DNA of 38,071 bases from assembly GCA_947600145.1 (NCBI GenBank), contig CANQGA010000007.1, positions 1 to 38,071 on the forward strand. The letters run 5' to 3'. Source of the DNA: an uncultured Lachnospiraceae bacterium (GTDB lineage Bacteria; Bacillota; Clostridia; Lachnospirales; Lachnospiraceae). The notes beneath the pieces are model-generated. The model searched no databases. It saw only the letters and a program-made list of their open reading frames with translations, and had not been told where the DNA came from. A program made the translations under genes and the position numbers. This document shows positions 1 through 8,488 of the stretch, piece by piece (positions within the stretch are counted from its first letter, which is position 1; the number at the start of each line of letters is the position of its first letter).

Positions 1-31
1 TGGCTGGAAAGGATATCCGGCAGCGGCATGG

Positions 32-922
32 TCAGAGCGCGGGGAACCGCGTCTGGCTGCGCTGCTGCCGGCGGAATTCTACCGGAGTCATATTGTGGGC
101 CTGCCTGAAGCAGCGGCTGAACAGGGAGAAGCTGCTGAACCCCAGCGCTTCGCTGATCTGTGAGACGGAGAGATCGCTGGTGGCCAGGAGCTGCCGCGCC
201 TTCTCAAACCGCCTGGCCAGCAGATAGTTCTGCACGGTCAGGCCGGTTGTCTGCTTAAACAGATGGCAGATGTAATATTTGCTGAGCGAAAGCTCCTCAG
301 ACATATCGTCAAAGGAAAACTGGGCCAGGTGGTCGGTCAGATAGTTGATGATATCGATCACGTGCTGTTCCTTGATGTTCCAGGGACGGTTTTTCGGATC
401 GTTGCTCTGGACTTTATTTCGGAGCGAGCATGCGATGATCCGGATCACATAACTCATGCTGACAGGCACACAGCCGGGTTTATTATCCAGCAGTTCCAGG
501 GAAATGTCCCGGAACATTCCGTCAATGATCCGGCTCGTCTCCTCATTCAGGTCGATACAGCAGACAGAGGTATTGGGATGCAGGAACGGCTCCAGCATAT
601 CCATCTGGTTATAGATTGAGAGGATGTTGATCAGGTCGTCGCAGGAAAATTCCACGACATTGCGCAGATAGGCGCGCGGGTCATCGGGGTTGGTATAATG
701 CAGCCGCCGGCCGTTGACCAGAAAAAGCCGGTTCGGACGCAGTTCAAAGAAACGTCCCTCGTAGATGAAATGTCCCTGTCCCTCGATGATCTGGAGCAGT
801 TCGAATTCATTGTGGGAATTCGCCCGGAACAGCCGGGTATCATGCCCGCGCATATGATATTTTGCAATTGCGAAGTGTTCTTTGCCGGAGAAATAATAAG
901 TATCTGTTTGGGAATTCGTCAT
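32..922 (-). CDS. AraC-family transcriptional regulator
   Basis: This is a cytoplasmic DNA-binding regulator, about 296 residues. The N-terminal part (about residues 20-110) looks like an AraC cupin-type ligand pocket. The C-terminal 100 residues hold two helix-turn-helix units, with the typical LSKYYICHLFKQTTG and the signature ISEALGFSSFSLFSRCFRQ. A TTG at 928 lies in frame, but the ATG at 922 is placed 8 bases after AGGA, so I chose 922. It is divergent from the sugar/aldolase operon that starts at 1152, which makes it the likely local activator or repressor of that operon. The effector is unknown; the family usually binds a small metabolite, often a sugar. A consensus SigA promoter lies upstream on the minus strand. 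Confidence 0.9.
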   Translation of the reverse strand: MTNSQTDTYYFSGKEHFAIAKYHMRGHDTRLFRANSHNEFELLQIIEGQGHFIYEGRFFELRPNRLFLVNGRRLHYTNPDDPRAYLRNVVEFSCDDLINILSIYNQMDMLEPFLHPNTSVCCIDLNEETSRIIDGMFRDISLELLDNKPGCVPVSMSYVIRIIACSLRNKVQSNDPKNRPWNIKEQHVIDIINYLTDHLAQFSFDDMSEELSLSKYYICHLFKQTTGLTVQNYLLARRFEKARQLLATSDLSVSQISEALGFSSFSLFSRCFRQAHNMTPVEFRRQQRSQTRFPAL

Positions 923-978
923 TTTCAAGTTCCTTTTTCGGAAAACATCGCGACAAATCGTCAGAAACCACCATAATT

Positions 979-1007
979 ATTATAACTGTTTTTCTCATTT
1001 CTGTCAA
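979..1007 (-). promoter_or_regulatory. SigA promoter of the AraC-family gene
   Basis: Read on the minus strand, TTGACA (1007-1002) is followed by exactly 17 bases and TATAAT (984-979). Both hexamers match consensus perfectly. The predicted start is about 50 bases upstream of the AraC-type start codon. So perfect a promoter suggests constitutive expression unless the regulator or another factor represses it. Confidence 0.8.
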
Positions 1008-1068
1008 CAAAGAGAGCAATCAGAGTAAAATATGTGACAACCATGGAATAGTATCGCGGATATTTGTG

Positions 1069-1077
1069 TGTTATATT
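1069..1077 (+). promoter_or_regulatory. Possible extended -10 of the catabolic operon
   Basis: TG, one base, then TATATT (1072-1077) forms an extended -10. No good -35 lies 17 bases upstream. A weak promoter of this kind is what an AraC-type activator would be expected to assist. This is inference; no operator repeats were identified with confidence. Confidence 0.35.
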
Positions 1078-1151
1078 ATTTATAAAGGTTAATGAAGTCT
1101 GAAAACGGATCTGAAAATGGATCCGCGCAGTTTTGAGAGGAGGGTGTTGGG

Positions 1152-2051
1152 ATGGTATTGTCAAGTGAACATCGGTTTCTGCGGATGCATGTAGGGGAGA
1201 GAAGGGCGATAGAGATCCTGGCGGGAGCGGGGTTCGACGCGATCGATTACGGCTTTTCGCCGGAGATGGAGTTTGAAAAAACTCTGTGGACTACGGATCG
1301 GTATGCGGATTACGCGAAGGAGGTCAAAAAGATCGCGGAAGATAACGGCGTTTATTTTAATCAGGCGCACGGGCCCTTTAAGTTTGACATAAGCCTGTAT
1401 CCGGATTATTCCAGGGAGGTCCTGCCGCTTTACAGCCGCTGCTTTGAGATATGCGCGATCCTGGGCATTCCCCATGTGGTGGTTCATCCGATCCATCATA
1501 TACGGTTCTGCGGCAACGAACAGATGATGTGGGATATGAATATGGACTGGTACCGTCAGATACTTGCATGCGCGAAAGGCTTCGGCGTTAAGGTGGCGAT
1601 GGAAAATATGTGTCAGTTTGATCCGAAGAGAGCGGCGTATGGGCGGGATGTGTTTTCAGAGCCCCGGGAGTTCGCGCGCTTTTACGATGAACTGGACGAC
1701 CCGGATGTGACCTGTTGCGTGGATATCGGACACTGCTGCGTGGCGGGTGAGGATCCCGCGAGAGTCCTGCGCGTTCTGGGCAGCAGGGTGGGAGCCCTTC
1801 ATGTCCATGACAATTTCCTGCGGACGGACGACCACATAATACCGGGACACGGGCTGATCGACTGGGATTCGGTGACGAAGGCGCTGGCGGAGATCGGGTA
1901 CCAGGGTGATTTTACGCTTGAAGTGCTGAATTCATATCGGGCGTTCGACGCGGAGTTTATGCCTGTATCCGCGAAATATATTCATGATGTTGGACGGTAT
2001 ATGATGGCGAAGGTCGAAAGATATAAAAAGGAATTGGGAAATGCTGTCTGA
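1152..2051 (+). CDS. Sugar phosphate isomerase/epimerase family TIM-barrel protein
   Basis: A 299-residue protein of the AP-endonuclease-2-like (xylose isomerase-like) TIM-barrel family, usually sugar isomerases, epimerases or dehydratases acting in the cytoplasm. Candidate metal ligands are Glu151 (in AMENM), Asp191 and His194 (in VDIGHC), His217/His219 (in LHVHDN), His233 (in PGHG) and Glu257 (in TLEV). The length is normal for the family. The start has a strong AGGAGGG seven bases upstream. It is the first gene of a same-strand operon and overlaps the next gene by 11 bases. The substrate cannot be told from sequence. Confidence 0.85.
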   Translation: MVLSSEHRFLRMHVGERRAIEILAGAGFDAIDYGFSPEMEFEKTLWTTDRYADYAKEVKKIAEDNGVYFNQAHGPFKFDISLYPDYSREVLPLYSRCFEICAILGIPHVVVHPIHHIRFCGNEQMMWDMNMDWYRQILACAKGFGVKVAMENMCQFDPKRAAYGRDVFSEPREFARFYDELDDPDVTCCVDIGHCCVAGEDPARVLRVLGSRVGALHVHDNFLRTDDHIIPGHGLIDWDSVTKALAEIGYQGDFTLEVLNSYRAFDAEFMPVSAKYIHDVGRYMMAKVERYKKELGNAV

Positions 2052-3282
2052 TGAAACCGATGCCGGGCAGGGGAAAGTACGCATCCTCGGCCTCTGCTGC
2101 GCGGCTTACCTGTGCGCTTACCTGATGCGTCAGAATTTTTCCGTTACGGTTCCGCTTCTGGTACGGGCGGAGGGTTACAGCAATACCGCGCTGGGAACCA
2201 TGGCGGGGCTGTACTGTATGGTCTATACGCTGGGCCAGCTGCTGAACGGCGCTCTGGGAGACCGCATGGACAGCCGGAGGATGCTTCTTACGGGGCTGTT
2301 TCTGTCGGCCGTGTGCAACATCGGCTGCGGGCTCTCACGGTCCCCGGCCGTGCTGGGGATGTGCTGGGTCGTCAACGGATACGCGCAGTCGATGCTGTGG
2401 GGACCGATCCTCCGGACGCTGGCGGAATGGTATGAACCGGAGGAGCGCGGCCGCGTCACCCTGATCCTGAACGTGTGCATTGTCGCGGGCTGCGCGCTTT
2501 CCTGGCTGACGGCGTCGCTGTCCGGTGAGAAGCTGGGGTGGAGGGCCGCGTTCCTGGTTCCGGCGCTGCCGGCCGCCGGCGTGTGGCTTCTGCTGTTTTC
2601 GTGTTTTCGGAGCCGTCCCGGGAGCGCGCGGGAAAATGCCCGGCCTGAGAACCGGAGAACCGCTTCCGGAGCCGTTTCCACAGCCAGGTATCTTCTGATG
2701 ATCGATCTGCCTGTTTTGTTTGTGATGGCGGCTGTGCTGGGCATCATACGCGAGGGGATCGGCGCGTGGCTTCCGACGTGGCTGAGCGGTTCGGGGCTTC
2801 TGCCCGGAGGCGCCATGTGGCGGACGCTGGTTCTGGTTCCCCTGGTAAATCTGGCGGGAGTACTGGCGGTACAGAAGCTTTCGGCGGCGCTGAAAGGCGA
2901 CAACCGGCGGCTTTTGGGACTGGTGTTTCTGGTGTTTGTGCTGCTGGCCGCGCTTCTGACGCTGAGAGGCGGCGAGAGCGGCTGGGCCGGGCTTATCCTG
3001 ATGACGCTTCTGATGGCGGCGGCTTACGGAGCGGCTTATGTATTTACGACGGCGATCCCGTTTGAGCTGTCGGCCTATGGCCGGGTCTCCATGACGGCCG
3101 GCGTAATGGATTTCTCCATTTACTGCGGCGCGGCGATATCGGGAAGGGTCGTGGGCGTCCTTTTGGACCGGTACTCATGGAACCGTGTGTATCTGTTCTG
3201 GCTTACGGCTGCCGCTGTGGGATTTGCTGCCGGTCTTGTATGGCTGGCAAAGAGATCATTCCATCTCAAGGACCGGTGTTGA
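2041..3282 (+). CDS. MFS transporter
   Basis: A 413-residue integral membrane protein of the major facilitator superfamily with about 12 hydrophobic segments. The loop after helix 2 holds the GDRMDSRRML sequence, a variant of the MFS motif A. General resemblance is to the organophosphate/hexuronate:cation type (MRQNFSVTVP near the N terminus). The ATG overlaps the end of the isomerase gene by 11 bases and has AAGGA upstream, so translation is probably coupled. In context it likely imports the substrate of the operon, an inference from position only. Confidence 0.85.
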   Translation: MLSDETDAGQGKVRILGLCCAAYLCAYLMRQNFSVTVPLLVRAEGYSNTALGTMAGLYCMVYTLGQLLNGALGDRMDSRRMLLTGLFLSAVCNIGCGLSRSPAVLGMCWVVNGYAQSMLWGPILRTLAEWYEPEERGRVTLILNVCIVAGCALSWLTASLSGEKLGWRAAFLVPALPAAGVWLLLFSCFRSRPGSARENARPENRRTASGAVSTARYLLMIDLPVLFVMAAVLGIIREGIGAWLPTWLSGSGLLPGGAMWRTLVLVPLVNLAGVLAVQKLSAALKGDNRRLLGLVFLVFVLLAALLTLRGGESGWAGLILMTLLMAAAYGAAYVFTTAIPFELSAYGRVSMTAGVMDFSIYCGAAISGRVVGVLLDRYSWNRVYLFWLTAAAVGFAAGLVWLAKRSFHLKDRC

Positions 3283-3307
3283 GATGATGATGAAATAAAG
3301 GATCCCG

Positions 3308-3325
3308 ACGTCTCAGACGTCAGGG
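3308..3325 (+). other. Small hairpin between MFS and aldolase genes
   Basis: GACGTC-TCA-GACGTC can fold into a short stem, flanked by CCC and GGG that extend it. No U-tract follows, so it is not a convincing terminator. It may be an RNA-stability or processing element inside the operon. Confidence 0.3.
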
Positions 3326-3368
3326 ACGGGGGGATCCGGAGACAAAGAAAGGGGAAGGTAATGAGTAA

Positions 3369-4172
3369 ATGAAAGCTGCGGATGTATTTAAGACATTGAA
3401 ACAGGGCGGGGCTGTTTTCGGGGCCCAGATCATTTCCACGACGCCGATGGTAATGCCTTTTCTGGAGGGAATGGATCTGGATATTGTATTCCTCGATCTG
3501 GAACATATCCCCATGGACCGGGAGATCACTTCCTGGATGTGCAGGGCATTTTCGGCCCGGGGCCTGATGCCGTTTATGCGGGTGCCGAAGCCGGACGCGT
3601 CGAAGATCTGCCAGTTCCTGGATGGGGGAGCCGAGGGGATCATTGTTCCGTATATCGAGAGCGCTTCCCAGGTGCGGGAACTGGTCGGGGCGGTCAAATA
3701 CCGCCCGATCAAAGGCGAATACCTGGAGCAGATCATGGACGGAACGTACGAGATGAACAGCCGGACGAAGGAATTCCTGGATGGAACGGTGTGGAACTGT
3801 AATCCCAAGGATAAGATGCTGCTCATCAATATCGAGAGCCGCCCGGGCATGGAGAATCTGGATGAGATCCTGACGGTTCCCGGCGTGGACGGAGTGATGA
3901 TCGGCCCGCAGGATCTGTCGATCAGTCTGGGAGTCCCGGAGGATTACGGGTGTGAGGAATTTGACGCCGCGGTGAAAGAGATCGCGGCCAAGACAAGGGC
4001 GCATGGGCTGTACTGCGGGATCCATTTCGCGCAGACGGTGGAGCAGGCGGTTCATTTCATCAACGATTACGGACTTCAGATCTATCTTGAAGGGAACGAG
4101 CTGGTCGCCTTTAAGAGAGATGTGGGTTCCCGGATCCAGAAGATCCGGAAGGGCACAGGAAAGAAACAGTAA
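3369..4172 (+). CDS. HpcH/HpaI aldolase/citrate lyase family protein
   Basis: A 267-residue class II (metal-dependent) aldolase of the HpcH/HpaI family, which cleaves 2-keto-3-deoxy acids or 4-hydroxy-2-oxo acids to pyruvate (or another 2-oxo acid) plus an aldehyde. Visible family residues are His46 in DLEH (catalytic base position), Arg71 in RVPKPD, Glu156 in NIES and Asp182 in GPQDLS (metal ligands), plus the LDGGAEGIIVP stretch. Full length. The start follows GGGGAAGG by about 11 bases. A three-codon ATG-AGT-AAA-TGA mini frame overlaps the start region, which may couple initiation. It sits between two transporter genes, so it probably performs the carbon-carbon cleavage step of this pathway. 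Confidence 0.88.
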   Translation: MKAADVFKTLKQGGAVFGAQIISTTPMVMPFLEGMDLDIVFLDLEHIPMDREITSWMCRAFSARGLMPFMRVPKPDASKICQFLDGGAEGIIVPYIESASQVRELVGAVKYRPIKGEYLEQIMDGTYEMNSRTKEFLDGTVWNCNPKDKMLLINIESRPGMENLDEILTVPGVDGVMIGPQDLSISLGVPEDYGCEEFDAAVKEIAAKTRAHGLYCGIHFAQTVEQAVHFINDYGLQIYLEGNELVAFKRDVGSRIQKIRKGTGKKQ

Positions 4173-4198
4173 ATCAAAAGAAAACGGAGGGAATTAGT

Positions 4199-5548
4199 AT
4201 GATTACAGCGATTGCGGTTATTCTGATATTAGCGTATCTCGTTAACGTAATATATGTGCTGAAAAAAGGCTCCCTGGCCCTGGGGCTGCTGTTTATGGGA
4301 ATCGTATGGGCTATCGTGCCGTATATCGGCTTTCAGGTGATCCAGGACGCGGCGTTCCTTGAGGCGAACGCGGACGTGGCGTCGCTGGGCTTCCTCGACG
4401 TGGTTACCAAGATATTTCAGACAGGACCTGAAAACTGGGGCACGACTCTGATCAATTACCTGATGGGCGCATTCTTCGGATGCGTAATGCTGCGCACCAA
4501 CATAACCAGTACGATCATCCGCAAGACGGTGGAGCTTGGCGGCGATAAACCGGGTGTCACCCTGGTGCTGCTTTCCATAGTTCTGGCTCTGATCTCTACC
4601 GGCGTTTACGGCACCGGCGCGATGATCTCCCTCGGAGTTATCGTACTGCCGATCATGCTGGCTCTTGGCATCTCCAAGCTGGTGGCGGTCATCACGTTCA
4701 TTTTCTCCTGCGTAGCCGGTCTGTGGCTTAATCCGGTGCTGCAGAACGCTTATCTGGTCCGTTTCGCGTCGGCTCCCGGCTATGAGACCTATACGTATCA
4801 GGCTTATGTTCCGACCGGCATTATCTGCTTCGCGGTGACGCTGATCTGCACGATCGCGGGCGTCCTGATCATGACGAAAAGAGACCGGAAGGCGGTAGCC
4901 TGGGCGGCGGTGGCCGGCTCCGCGGCGCAGAGCAAGGACGCGCCGGCGGCGGCTTTGATCACTCCGGTGATCCCTGCGCTTTTAGTCATGATCTTTAAGG
5001 TCCCGACATTTTTTGCCTATATTCTCTGCTCTCTTTATGCGTTGCTGGTCTGCGGCCGCTTAAAGAGCCTGAACCAGATGTCCCGTGAGCTGACAGAAAG
5101 CTTCGCGGACGGCATGGTCGACACGGCGCCTATGATGTTCTTCCTGTATTCCATCGGATTCTTCGGTGCTTCCGTATCGCTGGCGCAGCCGTATCTGGGC
5201 GCGGTGATCGCCCCGATCATTCCGAAGAGCACGCTGATCATCGCGCTGTTTGTGGGCGCGCTGGCTTTCCTGGGCCTGTTCCGCGGCCCGCTTACCACCG
5301 GAGGTTCCGGTATCGTGACCGTGGCCGTGCTGGCGAGCGCCGGCTTCCGGATCGAGTTCCTGTATCCGGTTCTGATGGCTACCACGATGATCGCGCACTT
5401 CTGCTGCTGCATAACCCAGTCCTGGACCGCATGGGCCATTACTTACACGAAGGAAGATCCGCAGGAATACTTAAAGAAATCCTTCCTGCCTCTCGGCTGG
5501 GTGATCATCATTATTCTTGTCGTCATTGCCTGGATCAGAGTTGGCTGA
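4199..5548 (+). CDS. GntP/CitMHS-like permease of the ion transporter type
   Basis: A 449-residue membrane protein with about 11-12 hydrophobic helices. Small-residue-rich re-entrant regions (GVYGTGAMISLG and RGPLTTGGSG) resemble the hairpin loops of the GntP/CitMHS/ion-transporter group, which moves organic acids with protons or cations. CGGAGGG lies upstream of the ATG. It is in the same operon as the aldolase and the hydantoinase-like protein, so an organic acid or cyclic amide substrate is plausible. The exact family assignment needs a profile search. Confidence 0.65.
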   Translation: MITAIAVILILAYLVNVIYVLKKGSLALGLLFMGIVWAIVPYIGFQVIQDAAFLEANADVASLGFLDVVTKIFQTGPENWGTTLINYLMGAFFGCVMLRTNITSTIIRKTVELGGDKPGVTLVLLSIVLALISTGVYGTGAMISLGVIVLPIMLALGISKLVAVITFIFSCVAGLWLNPVLQNAYLVRFASAPGYETYTYQAYVPTGIICFAVTLICTIAGVLIMTKRDRKAVAWAAVAGSAAQSKDAPAAALITPVIPALLVMIFKVPTFFAYILCSLYALLVCGRLKSLNQMSRELTESFADGMVDTAPMMFFLYSIGFFGASVSLAQPYLGAVIAPIIPKSTLIIALFVGALAFLGLFRGPLTTGGSGIVTVAVLASAGFRIEFLYPVLMATTMIAHFCCCITQSWTAWAITYTKEDPQEYLKKSFLPLGWVIIIILVVIAWIRVG

Positions 5549-5590
5549 AGCGCGGCAGTGTGAATGTTATTTGACGGGAGGGACACAGGA

Positions 5591-7723
5591 GTGGAAAAAG
5601 AAAAACGAAGGATCCGGATCGGAATTGACGTGGGAGGCACGCATACGAAGGCTGTGGCCATCGACAACGCGACCCATGAAATCCTCGGCAAAAGCTCCGT
5701 AAAAACAACGCACGATCATCCGGACGGAGTAGCGGCGGGCGTTATAGCCGCCTTCCAGAACTGCATCCGCGAGAATGACATTTCCCCGGATGAGGTGATC
5801 TTTGTCTCCCATAGTACGACTCAGGCGACGAACGCCCTCCTGGAGGGCGACGTCGCCAGGGTGGGCGTCGTGGGGATCGCCGGCGGGGGCCTCGAGGGGT
5901 TTCTGGCGAAACGTCAGACAAGCTTAAAGGATATCGACCTGGGGACAGGCCGGAAAATTTTCATAGAAAATCAGTTTCTGAATAAAAAGCAGGCGGATGA
6001 AAAAACGATACAGGCGGTCGTAGACGGTTTTAAGGCTTCCGGCGTTGGGGTTATGGTTTCAAGCATGGCGTTCGGCGTGGACGACTCCTCGCTGGAAGAG
6101 CAGATCAAGGAGATCGCGGAGAAGCAGGACATCCCGACGACGGTGGCTTCGGATATCACGAAGCTGTATGGCCTGACCAGACGGACGCGGACAGCCGCGA
6201 TCAATGCCAGCATTCTTCCGAAAATGTTCAACACAGCCCTGTGTACGGAGCAGAGCGTCCGCCGGGCCGGGGTGAGAGTACCTCTGATGATCATGCGCGG
6301 GGACGGCGGCGTGATGGATATCGCGGAGATGAAGCGGCGGCCGGTCCTGACCATGCTGTCCGGCCCCGCGGCGTCCGTGATGGGATCGCTGATGTATCTG
6401 AGGGCCTCCAACGGCATTTACTTTGAGGTAGGAGGAACATCCACGAATATCGGCGTGATCAAGAACGGACGACCCGCCATCGATTACTCGATCGTGGGCG
6501 GACACAGTACCTTCATCAGTTCTCTGGACGTCCGCGTCCTGGGCGTGGCCGGAGGCAGCATGGTGAGGGCCAATGCGCAGGGAGTTGTGGACGTGGGACC
6601 GAGGAGCGCGCATATCGCCGGACTCGATTACGCGGTCTATCAGGATCCGGAGGATATCAAAGATCCAAAGGTGGAATTTTTCTCGCCGAAGGAGGGGGAT
6701 CCCGCGGATTATGTGGCGGTCCGGACAGCCTCCGGAAAGCGCTTCGCGATCACCAACAGCTGCGCCGCCAACGTACTCGGACTGGTAAAGCCGGAGCATT
6801 TTTCCTATGGGAACGCCGACGCCGCGAGAAAGGCCATGCAGCCGCTGGCGGACTACATCGGGATCACAGTGGAAGCCCTGGCGGAGCAGATCCTGGAGAA
6901 GGCGTTTTCAAAGATCGATCCGGTCATCGACGCCCTGGCTGAGAAATACCGGCTGGAGACGGGCCAGATGGTGCTTGTGGGCGTAGGCGGCGGCGCGGCG
7001 GCCCTGATGATCTATTACGCGAACAGGAAGGGGCTGCGGTACAGTATCCCGGAAAACGCGGAAGTGATCAGTTCCATCGGCGTCGCGCTGGCGATGGTGC
7101 GGGATGTTGTTGAGCGCATCCTTCCGAATCCGACGACCGAGGAGATCCGGGCGATCAAGAGAGAAGCCATCGACCGGGCGGTGGAGAGCGGCGCCGCCGC
7201 GGAAACCGTGGAGGTGCATATTGAGATCGATAACCAGACGCAGAAGGTCACGGCGATCGCTACCGGTTCCACCGAGGTGAAGACGACGGATCTGCTGAAG
7301 GCGTGCAGTGAGGAGGAAGCGGCCGGGCTTGCCGCGGAGGATATGGGAGTGGATCCCGGGCAGGTCCGCCTGGCGGAGTCCACCCGCGGCTTCTATGTAT
7401 ATACGGCCGAAAAAGGGAAGCAGAATAACATCCGGATCCTGGACAAAAAGGGCTTTATCCGGGTGCAGCGCGGCGACGCCGCGGTAAGGCGCTGCAGAGT
7501 GGCGGAATATCAGGATGTGGTGAGCGAGCTGTGGAGATCGGAGTCTGTGATCATGACAGACAGCATGGTACGTCCGGACTATTATATCTGCGTAGGCTCG
7601 AGGCTGCCTGATTTTTCCGGAAATAATGACCTGAAGAAAATGCTCATGCTGATGGATGTGGAGCTGTCGCTTCTGAATCCGGAGGATGAGATCGTAATCG
7701 TCGCGGCGAGGAATAATCTGTAG
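5591..7723 (+). CDS. Hydantoinase/oxoprolinase (HyuA-like) family protein
   Basis: About 710 residues. ATP-dependent hydantoinase/oxoprolinases open five-membered cyclic imides or lactams with ATP hydrolysis. The N-terminal ASKHA phosphate loop is IGIDVGGTHTK; HSTTQATNALLEG matches the family HGTT-ATNA motif; GGTSTNIG is a second phosphate-binding loop, and VGVGGGAAAL sits towards the C-terminal half. The GTG at 5591 has GGGAGGG eight bases upstream; an ATG at 5564 precedes that site and is less likely. No HyuB partner gene is present, so this is a solitary HyuA-type protein. Substrate unknown. Confidence 0.85.
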   Translation: MEKEKRRIRIGIDVGGTHTKAVAIDNATHEILGKSSVKTTHDHPDGVAAGVIAAFQNCIRENDISPDEVIFVSHSTTQATNALLEGDVARVGVVGIAGGGLEGFLAKRQTSLKDIDLGTGRKIFIENQFLNKKQADEKTIQAVVDGFKASGVGVMVSSMAFGVDDSSLEEQIKEIAEKQDIPTTVASDITKLYGLTRRTRTAAINASILPKMFNTALCTEQSVRRAGVRVPLMIMRGDGGVMDIAEMKRRPVLTMLSGPAASVMGSLMYLRASNGIYFEVGGTSTNIGVIKNGRPAIDYSIVGGHSTFISSLDVRVLGVAGGSMVRANAQGVVDVGPRSAHIAGLDYAVYQDPEDIKDPKVEFFSPKEGDPADYVAVRTASGKRFAITNSCAANVLGLVKPEHFSYGNADAARKAMQPLADYIGITVEALAEQILEKAFSKIDPVIDALAEKYRLETGQMVLVGVGGGAAALMIYYANRKGLRYSIPENAEVISSIGVALAMVRDVVERILPNPTTEEIRAIKREAIDRAVESGAAAETVEVHIEIDNQTQKVTAIATGSTEVKTTDLLKACSEEEAAGLAAEDMGVDPGQVRLAESTRGFYVYTAEKGKQNNIRILDKKGFIRVQRGDAAVRRCRVAEYQDVVSELWRSESVIMTDSMVRPDYYICVGSRLPDFSGNNDLKKMLMLMDVELSLLNPEDEIVIVAARNNL

Positions 7724-7735
7724 AAGGAGGAAATC

Positions 7736-8488
7736 GTGGAGCGCAGCTTTGCAGAGCGGATGAAACTGGCGTTTCGGGGGGAGTTCAGAACGTTATATAT
7801 AGAAGATGACACTATAAAGGAACGGCCTCTGCATGAGATGCTGGCGGAAGCGGCCCGGGTACGGGATGAGCTGGTGTGGGCGTACAGATATGTGTTTCCC
7901 ACGGATCCCGTAAGCGGGGCGATCCCGCCTGAGCAGGCGGAGGAACTGTGCAGAAAAGCGCTGGAATGCGGAAGAGAATGCGCGGAAGAGGTTCGGAGCA
8001 GGTATCCGCAGCTGTCCATGCGCGCGATCTGTGAAAAGTGCGGGGTCCGGGTGACATGGGATCTGGAGGATGCGGGAGGCAGCGTCGTCCGTTTCGCGGA
8101 ATACGAAAAGCCGGACCACATAAGGCTGAACCGCGAATGCATCAGAAGGACCGGACGGCTGCTTGGCGAGGCGGAGGCGCTGCCGGAGATGGCGGGAGTT
8201 TCCGTGGAAGAGGTCCTTCTGGCTCATGAACTGTATCATTATATGGAGCATATACATCCTCAGCTGTTTACCTGCAGCTACCGGCACAGACAGGGCAGGG
8301 CCGCGCTGTTCGGCCCTGCCAGACTGGTATCCTTGAGCGAGATCGCTGCCGGAGCGTTTATCGCCGGGAGCCTGGGCTTTGATTATTCGTGCTATCTATA
8401 TGATCTGGCTTTTACTTATTCATTTTCACCGAAGGAGGCAGCGCGCCTTTTCGCGCGGATGCCGGTGCAGAGAGAAGGAGGAGTATGA
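7736..8488 (+). CDS. Unrecognised protein with an HExxH motif
   Basis: A 250-residue soluble protein that I do not recognise. It has one clear zinc-metallopeptidase-like signature, HELYH (His164, Glu165, His168), inside the helix-like stretch VEEVLLAHELYHYME, followed by an alanine-rich C-terminal half. The N-terminal region has two CxxC-like features (CEKCG near residue 100). There is no signal peptide. The GTG start has AAGGAGG five bases upstream. It lies 12 bases after the HyuA-like gene and overlaps the next gene by four bases (ATGA), so it is firmly in the operon. It could be a metal-dependent hydrolase or a degenerate peptidase fold; function unproven. Confidence 0.75.
   Translation: MERSFAERMKLAFRGEFRTLYIEDDTIKERPLHEMLAEAARVRDELVWAYRYVFPTDPVSGAIPPEQAEELCRKALECGRECAEEVRSRYPQLSMRAICEKCGVRVTWDLEDAGGSVVRFAEYEKPDHIRLNRECIRRTGRLLGEAEALPEMAGVSVEEVLLAHELYHYMEHIHPQLFTCSYRHRQGRAALFGPARLVSLSEIAAGAFIAGSLGFDYSCYLYDLAFTYSFSPKEAARLFARMPVQREGGV

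Noticed and set aside
3301-3345. Riboswitch before the aldolase gene
   Set aside because: Only a short hairpin fits; too small for a known aptamer and no expression platform is visible.
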